Source of the DNA: Mermis nigrescens
Taxonomy: Eukaryota > Nematoda > Enoplea > Mermithida > Mermithidae
NCBI GenBank assembly: GCA_036768485.1
Contig: JAVLUZ010000562.1
Location: 124,001-188,000 of the forward strand
Direction of reading: 5' to 3'
DNA: 64,000 nt
This document shows positions 23,001 to 32,000 of the stretch, in pieces (positions within the stretch are counted from its first letter, which is position 1; every line of letters begins with the position of its first letter). The notes below the pieces were generated by a model that was not told the origin of the DNA, ran no database searches, and worked only from the letters and a program-made list of their open reading frames with translations. A program made the translations under genes and the position numbers.

Positions 23001-26000
23001 CCTATGGGGGGAACTGAAGTTTTGAAGTTGGATATCTCAAAACTATATACTTGTAGATAGACAAAAATAATGCTTATTTTGAGCGTTTCTCATCGGGCTC
23101 TACATATGTATAAGAGAAGAAAAAATATTTTAAAAATCGAAAAAAATTATTTCGATTTCACTTGTTTTCAAAAATCGTGTCGAATAAAATGGTCCTACAA
23201 ATGATTTCTCAACATTAAATACAAGAAAGACCCTGCTGAAAAATTGTTCAACTCCTTCTATACTCAATTCAGGTAGATTGCAAACAAAAGCAATACGCAA
23301 CATAAATAATTCGGATGAAGCGTCAGAAACTTTTGATTTATTCCTTCATTTTATCACAAACTTGGGCTTGAAAGACAAAAGTTATGCAACAAAGAATAAA
23401 TTTAAAATTCTGAGCCTGCTAGCTCAAAAATGTGCAAATATCTATTCTGGCAAATTTTCAAATGGGTACGCTTCATGAATTTTCAATTTCCCTTTTGGGG
23501 ACCAGTGCAAAAAATAATCGTACTATCAAAATTTTGATGAACTAGTCCCCCATCACCTTACAGCTATGTGCCTGTTGCTCCAACCACGGAATAGCGTCTA
23601 ATGTCGTCTAACAGTACAACTCCAGGTATATATACTTATTTTTCAAGCATTAGTCTGTCCAATTCGTTCATCCAGACAATTTTCTTCCATCATTTTCTAT
23701 ATATTTGATGTTACAGGTCATTCGATCGTTCTTACTGTTATTGCTTTCATGCAAATTTAACCAAAAATATTCATGAAGAATAACATAGGACGAATTAAGT
23801 ATCAAAATTTGACATTAAATAGGTAAGAAAATTACGCAATATTCCCCGCGCCCTAAGGCAAGCTCCGTTAACCCCTTCCAGAGCTTTTTACCGTGTACAT
23901 ACATATAAGTATATAGCTCAAAGGAAACATTCGAATGGCAAAATAACGATCACAACGAGTCGAGATCATAGAGATCATCGGGATCAAGTTAAAAAAGTAA
24001 CATTCATCCAACTTCTGACCAAAACCCGAATGAAGTTAAAAATGAAAACGCTAAAGAATCATTCAGCGAAAAATTTAGGGGCAGACAAAACAAAACTTAG
24101 ATAGGGGGTTTCAGTCGGTCCTTAAGTAAAATGTTCTATTAGGTACCGCTGTAGACAGGCACGTATTTCTGGGGGAATGGTGAGGGGGTTCGGACCCCCC
24201 AAAATTCAGAAAAATCGGAAAAACAGGACTTTTTAAACGTTATTTTGTGCTATTTTTGGCCTTTTTGGGCTTAGTCCCCCCTAAAATTGGTGTTGGCCCA
24301 ATTTTTTTCTGTATTCGGCAAAGATTTTTCCCGATGTACAAAGACTATTTGGGACCGTTACATGTACAAAGATTTTTAAAAAGACAAAAATTGCAAAAAA
24401 ATCTAAAATTCGCAAAAATTTTCAACGCTTCGCGCCGAAATGAGTAATTGTGTGTTCTATATATTTTTTATGGCAAGCCGATTCTTAGTGATTTTTGCCC
24501 TAAGAGATCCAGAAATTAGCTAAAAATACACTACCAATAGTCGAACAACACTGTTTTTACTACACTAAATCGCTACTGTACCATATTATAGTACCCAAAA
24601 ATTTGTGTGTACAAAATGTACAAAGACTTTTGCGGACCATCATTGTACATGTACAAACGGACCTTGTACAAAAAAAACACTGATTCTAACTTGGTTCACG
24701 CTGTGTCCTTGCGCAGCAGCAATAAAAGCGCATTGGTGACGTCGTTGCGGCGCCGCTACGGGCGCGGGCGTCGAAGAGGCTAAAGCGCAAAGGTCACAGG
24801 CGTAATGAGCAGCCGAAAGGGGCATCGCTGTCGCTGAGGCGGGCGATGCATGACACGACGCTGATGGTGCAACCATTAAAGTGTGCGGGCAATGCGAATG
24901 GCAGGTGCATATGGCGTGCGGACACGGATAAGAATGACAGGTGGGCGGGGCTACTAAAATGACGAAGGATCATACGCGTACATGTCACAGGGGGATGGGA
25001 AATCCTCCACTCAAAGTTGGTCGTCCCCGCATCTCCTCAAAGCCAGAACACTGTTGACCGCCGATTCAAAAAAATAAATTTTTTGGCCATTTTTAGGTGA
25101 TTTTTTTGTCGTTTTTGGCCAAGAATTAGAGGTCATTTAACCCCCTTCCTAAAATGGCCGGGGGACTCCCACCCAAAATTTCGATTCGTTACACGTATGA
25201 TCATACAAACATACCCACTGCTGACCACACAGAAACTTTTTCGACTTTTAAGCTAAACTTAAACACTAAACTGGATTCAGAAAGCTAAAACAATGCATTT
25301 GTACTACGAAATCAGAAATGATACTGCGATTGCAACATGCTGATTGTTAATTTTCCGTTTTTTTGGGACGACCAACTATAAGTGGGGGATCCCCCATCAC
25401 ACCCTGTTGCATGTCTGCCCTAAGATCATGTATGAACTCAATGTCATATATAAAAACAATGGGCAACAGAGTATCAAACTTTACTTCACTCTGTTACACA
25501 AGATTAATACATTATACATTATCTTCATTTTACGTCGTAGTAGTCAACAGGTCCTTTTCATGCGGATTTCGTTCGTTAAATAAATTTTTCAATATCTAAT
25601 GACACCTGCACAATGGCCCATCCAGCCCATCTGTACATGGGACGGGCTAGCACAAAAGCTGAAATGGGCTATATGTATACATGCCACATGGTCTGTTTAA
25701 ATGAAATGGATTGATTTAAAAACGGGAGAAACCGAACAAACTCACTTTTTTCTCCTACTTTACCCAAACCTAAGCTGCTTAGGAGCAAACGTGGGTAGCA
25801 AGAAAATTCTGGGGGTTGCAAGATTTTTCAAAAGTCAAAAAATGGCCTCATAAGTGGTAATATGGCGAAAAAACACAATTTCTCGACGTTTCTCATCGAG
25901 CACTATCCATTGGCATCAAAAAATTGCGAAAAAACGAGAAAAATTTTCAAAAATTGAATTCTGGGGGCTATTTTGGTTTCTGGGAGGAAGAGTATTTTGA

Positions 26001-29000
26001 TTTCTCGGGGTGGGGAGTGCGTACCCCAAAGCCCCCCACGCCCAGGTGTGCTTAGGAGATTAGTCAACCAAAAAAGCCAATACTTGGACGGGCTGAAGCT
26101 CTGACTATTGCTCAGGAACGCATCTAATGCATAGATGCACAAGGTCAGGGTCGGCGGGGAGGCCTATAAAGGCTTTTTCGTAAACAAACCGTACTTTAAA
26201 AAATTTTAGACCATTTTTGACTACGTTATGTCGCTTTCAACATTAAGGAAACAGAAATCGGTAAACTTTGGGCGTTTTTTGAGTAAAAAGCAAAAACATT
26301 TTGACATTATTACTGCTTTTGTCGTCAAAAATGATGCAAAAAACGTTCTCCTGTCAGTTCAAAATCGCCGGACAGTATCTGTCTGGCTGATCCTTAGCGG
26401 GAGTAAACCCATTCAATCCAATAAGCGTGTATAATCTAATGTCCCAGAATTAGGGAAAAAATGTATCATAGCCAAGCAACCCATTTTTGGGTTCTTAACT
26501 ACCTTTTTTATTTAGCCAGAAAAGCTTAAAAAATAAGCCATAAGAAGGACAACAATTTGAATTTTCAGGGTTACGGATGGACCGCCTTAAGTGGACCATC
26601 ATCCAATCTAAAAACCTTAATTTCATTAAATTCTGATATTTATTAATAATTTAAAAAAGTATCAGATGAAGACAAGTCGCAAAAAACAATTAATGACTGA
26701 ACAATCCCGACCGTCTTCGTTATTTATACAATATGTATTAAAGTAGTGAGCCCACTCGTCTGCTGTGCACAAATCAGGCTGGCTCCGCACGGGAACTGTG
26801 ACGCATTTTCCTCGACCAATCCGTTTTCCATACAATTCGTCAAAGGAGCGTGTGAATGCAATGCATTTATCACGCTTGCGGTCGCCGATTCAGATGCAGA
26901 TCTATCGGAATCGGTCGACACTGTACGGAAAAAATAAAATTTAACTATTGGTTTTGAACAGACACGTATCTCTGAGGGAATGGGGAGGGTTCGGACTCCT
27001 CCCCCACAAGATTTAGAAAAATCTGGAAAATATGACTTTTTAAACGTTATTTTGTGCTATTTTTGACCTTTTTGGGCTTAGTCCCTCCAAAATTGGTGTT
27101 GGTCCCCCCAAAATAAAACAGCCAGCTACGTGCCTGTAGAACTATAGGTTTTGAACCTAGGCATATGCCTAAATTGTAAATTTAAATACAAGTTTAAATT
27201 CAATTTTGATTACAATTTCTAACCTCCAATCGAACCTAGCGTCGGCTGCAAATTCTGTCCAATCGCTGATAATCTACATGAAGAACGAGTAGCACGGGAA
27301 ACCGTATCATCGACAACTCTCACCGTCTGCGGTTCACGCGGAGCACTTATACAGCTGTTTTGCGGCATAATACATCCAGTCGTATGCGTTTGTGGGCCTT
27401 GCGCATTTTCGCGTTCTACAATCAGAACACACAATACAGATTATTTTCAATAAAGCTACAAGGTTATTCGATTTATTGGAACTAAACGGGAAAACAATCT
27501 GTTCCATTTAAAACGGCCCATTTTAAGATATTTTAACTGTTGCACTAAAGAAGAAAAATGGACTAAATTTGGCCAATGACTGTAGTATTTAGCAAATAGC
27601 GAAACTTTAATGCAAGACATTACTGCAGCTATCATATAATGCAGACAAGCCCGTATTATAGGGGCGAGGGTACAGCCCCTGGAATAGAAAAAATTTTGTT
27701 TCTCCCAAGGGTCCCCCAAAGAGGAAAATAAAAATTCACAAAGTGCGTCTAAAACGCCGTCAAATCAGGCTCTTAGCGTACTTCTGAGCCAGTAAACTGA
27801 AAATTCTCCGGCACTTCGCGCCGATTTATTTATTGTCTGTTTAGTTTGTGCCTTCTAGCCTACTTAAAACAGCTCAAATTTGAGATATGACCTGGAGGAA
27901 GTGGAATGTTTTCAGCTCTGGATTTATTAATAATCTATGTTTTTGTCTTATAGTCTACTCAAAACCGCTCAAATTCGAGCTAGACATTTGGAATATGTCC
28001 AAAATTTTTAAGCGCTTCGCACCGAATTATTTATTTTCTTCATTGTTTTCCTCTGTAAAGCATTATGATTAAATACAAAGACTGGAAATAAGAAATTCTT
28101 TATCGATTGGATGAAGAAAAATCGCTTGTGCAGATCTCTCGAACGATAAATTTGCTGTATATGAATATTATATGGAGTGAAAGTTTTAAAAAGTTTATTT
28201 TGAAATTTTTCTTCACCATCAAATAGAGTCATCATCTTAACAAAACAGATAAAAACTAATAATGCAATAATAATTAGTAATAATAGTAGTAATAACAATA
28301 ATAATTATAATTATTATGATAAAAATTGTAAAAAACTAATTTTTCAAATTCTTTTCAACTTTTCCAAATGTTTGAAATTTACAAGAACTTGAGAACATAA
28401 GTACAGTAGTTAACAAGATTTTTCAATCTTTCTGGCCACTTTCAAAACCATTTTAGTACTAAGAAGCTTTTATGACCCCTAAACAAGCTTACTCGAGAAA
28501 GGCCTAATCAACTGTGATAAAATAAAAAAATAATGTGTGAATTAAAAAAATAAATAAGTGAAAAACAAAAAATAAATGAAATGGAAAAAATTTTAAAAAA
28601 TCAATTTCATTTAAAAAGTGGCATAGGCTTTAATTTCAAACTTGCTTCTGACGAACAAGGAAAAGGACACAGAATCATAATTTGAATATGTATTCAAGCT
28701 TCTATACATATGGAAACTAGACTACTGTCCAAACCTACACAGAGAAAAGTGATGACATTTTAAACTCATGATAATTTACTGAAAATCTTTTTTTTGATAA
28801 TTTTGCAATAATAAAGCTCTTAACAAATCTGGAAAATTAATACCAGCATTATTATCATTATTGATATCATCGTCGTCGTCGTCCGAGCAAGTTAAGTCGA
28901 TAACTAATTTATTGCAAGCTGCCGATGAAGTTGGAGGCTGATCAACTGTAGCTGGTTTATTATCCGACTCTACAATCATATATAGAACGCCTTGAAATTT

Positions 29001-32000
29001 AAACAGCACTTACATATAATGCCAACAGCAGCCTTTACTCGTACAAAGAAAAATGCTACAGCGAACGTAAATAAGTTGTAATCAAAAGACCATAAAATTC
29101 GCTGATAAAAGATAAATTGCCCACAGCACAGATGAAGGTAAGGTCATTAGAGGGAGGGGAAAAACCCAAAGATCGAGACCAGCAGATTTAGTGTTCATCA
29201 TAGGTGCGCAAGGTCAAACTTTCAGGGAAGGGTGAAAATCAAAGTTCGAGATAGCTACATAATGTGCTTTGTAAAACACAATTCTACAGCGAAAAAAGGA
29301 TGGTATCGCTTAAAACCAACGTTTTCGAGGATGGCAAATAGATAGCCTTTTTGAAGCTTTCAAGCATAAATATAGCTACATAGCCTTTTTGGATAGAAAA
29401 TACTTATTTAGGGTCTTTTTGAAGTGAAAAATAGCTACAAATTGTTTTGACTCGGAAAAAACGGCTGCACATCATTTTTGAACTCCCAAGGTATGTTTTT
29501 AAGCCCAAAAAGGCCGTATAGCTAGTTTTTTGAGCCTGAAAAAAGGCTATATGGCAATGTACTTCTGACCAAAATGACTATATATACAGCTATCAGTTTT
29601 TCAAAGCTCAGGTGAATGGGAGTAATCTCCTCTCTCACCTCGCATGCCCATGTATGGAGTTCATCACGCTTTTCTTCGCTAATCAAATAACGAAAATATA
29701 GATAAGTTTGCCTATCTAAAACGTTCTTACGTGGTGAGACAGCATCGATAAGCAATTTTAGGCCATCTGACTGAATTATATACTTTTTAATGATAAAAAT
29801 ATAGGAATTCAGTAATCCGACCGGATTTTTTTTACTTTTTCAGCCATTTTTAAAAAGTTTAGGTAATTCTTTGATCTGAAAAAATTTTAGATCCCCAAAC
29901 CTAGTGAATTTAGGCGCTGTTCATACCTGACTGATGATCTACAATTTCAATGTTGATTACAAACTGCAATGTAAATTAAACCTGGAGGCAGTAGGGATGT
30001 TATCGATTCACTTTTTTCAGAAACTCGGGTCCGGGTCCAAAATTTAGGTAACATCGGGTACGGGTCCAAAATTTGAAGAATGCGGGTCCGGGTCTGGGTC
30101 TAAAGAAGCTGGACCCGATCGGGTCCGGGTCCAACATATAAAATGTATAGATAGTTCTAACACGTAACATTATGATACAGATGGCTGTTGCATGAGGTAT
30201 GTATGTACTTGTACATATTAATGTTATGCAATATATGAATTAATTTGATTAATTTAAATTAACATCACAATTGAGCGAATGCACGAGTTCCAGTTTATTG
30301 TGTGACACAGGCTCGTATCCAGAATTTCATTTCTAGGGAATCGCCAAAATTCTGAAAATTCATTTAATGCGTTCATGTGCGATTTTACGTGATGGAGCAT
30401 TTTTCGACGTACAAATTTTGCATTTCTGAATCAATTCTACAACTTTAGATGATAAAGTACTTGAAAATTAACCGATTTGACAAAATTGTTTGTCATTTTT
30501 ACTAACTCAATTTTGCAGTCTTTTTGAGGATAGATAATGCAAAAAACGTACATATTAAAAAATACGGCGCGAAGCGCCCAAATATTTTTATCGTTTAAAC
30601 TAAATTTTGTAGCTCTCTGAAGATAAGCACAACAGGAATCATATCTGGTGCAGAGCGCCAAAAATGTTCCGCATTCTTATAATTTTAAGCTAAATTTTTC
30701 AGCTTCCTAAAGATAAGCAAAGCAGAAATTATATCTGATGCGGAGGCAACATCACTAGCAAGTGTAAACTCAGAACATCTTTTTTAGCGGCGCTAGAATC
30801 ATATGCAATCCTTTGCGTGCTAACTTAGAGAATGAAACTGTAGAAAAATTGCTATTGATAAAATGCAGCGTTAATCGAGGTCAATTTGAAATCCTGTCAT
30901 TCTGTGCAGACATGCACAGCATGGAATTCGAAGTGGCGGATCCAGGATTTTCTGACAGAGGGAGGGCAAAACCCCAGATTTTTCTAAAATTGACCAATTT
31001 TGCCCAAAAATCCGTTGATGATGCTAAAAGTAGAGTTTTTTATGTCTTTTGTTTGATGGACAGAATCATTCGTGATCCGAAAAAAGTTGAAAAATGTTCT
31101 AGAATAATTTTCACAGAAAGCGCACAAAATTAGTGCAAAAATCGGCACAAAGCACCGAAAAATATTCGAGAAATCATCGTAAGAAATAAAAAATTCTTAT
31201 TTTGTACATACATATAAAGTACTCTCCCGACGTAATGAGTATAAAAGGCGCGAGGAAAATTAAGATTTCTAAGGAATGAAAAGAAAATTGCAGGCTGGAC
31301 CCGGACCCTATACATCTTGAGCTCAGGTCCCGGGTATGGGTCAGAAAATTTGGACAACCTCAGGTCCAGGTCCGGGTCCAAAATTTTGGTCGTGTACCCG
31401 ACCATTCGGGTCCGGTTACCCGGCACATCCCTAATAGGCAGTGATCAAGAAATGCAAAGTCATTAAGTTAGTAGATAATAAATGCAAATAATTACCCAAA
31501 TTAAACGAAGGACGCTGATCAGAGGGCAAACGTTTCGAAGAGCAGCCCTGTAATTTTTCCGTGCTGCTCTCACTTATCGTGCGTTTTTTAGATGACGAAG
31601 TCAAATGCAGTAAGCTGTCAGATACTTGGCAAGAATGAATTTCTGTCCCTGTAAGAGATAAACGCGATAAGTTTAGTTGGTTCCAAAAACACATACAACC
31701 ATTCAAAATGTTTTTATTAATAGCTCCACGAATTCTTAATCTTTTAAGAAATATCGAAGAATCGAAGAATCGGTCGCTCTTGCTTGTACATTGTATAAAC
31801 CGCCATACGTAACTTTTAAAACATGATTTTTTTTATTTGGTCCTTAGGAAAAATGCTCCATATCATAGCTGTTGCGGTTGTCCTAGCTGCAAACGGCTGG
31901 TGCTCACCAATTGTCTTTGATTAATTAGTTACCTATGTATTAATCAAATTATTGCGTGACTATCGTTATTTGTATTAAGCCGAATTCTTGACGGAAGGGA

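Larger units (their letters stand above)
19573..24690 (-). other. Arkadia-like intron 6 (5.1 kb)
   Basis: It contains a hairpin MITE at 19682-19887, a dispersed repeat at 20210-20480, family D sequence at 21287-22033 and 24302-24682, C-tract repeats at 22140-23000, and a family C fragment from about 24156. No exon was recognised. A small exon whose length leaves remainder 2 on division by 3 is expected somewhere here from the exon 6 and exon 7 phases. Confidence 0.5.

Noticed and set aside
28780..28843. Longer form of Arkadia-like exon 3 using donor TTTTCA|gtaaat
   Set aside because: A good donor, but it breaks the frame into exon 4; the shorter form fits.
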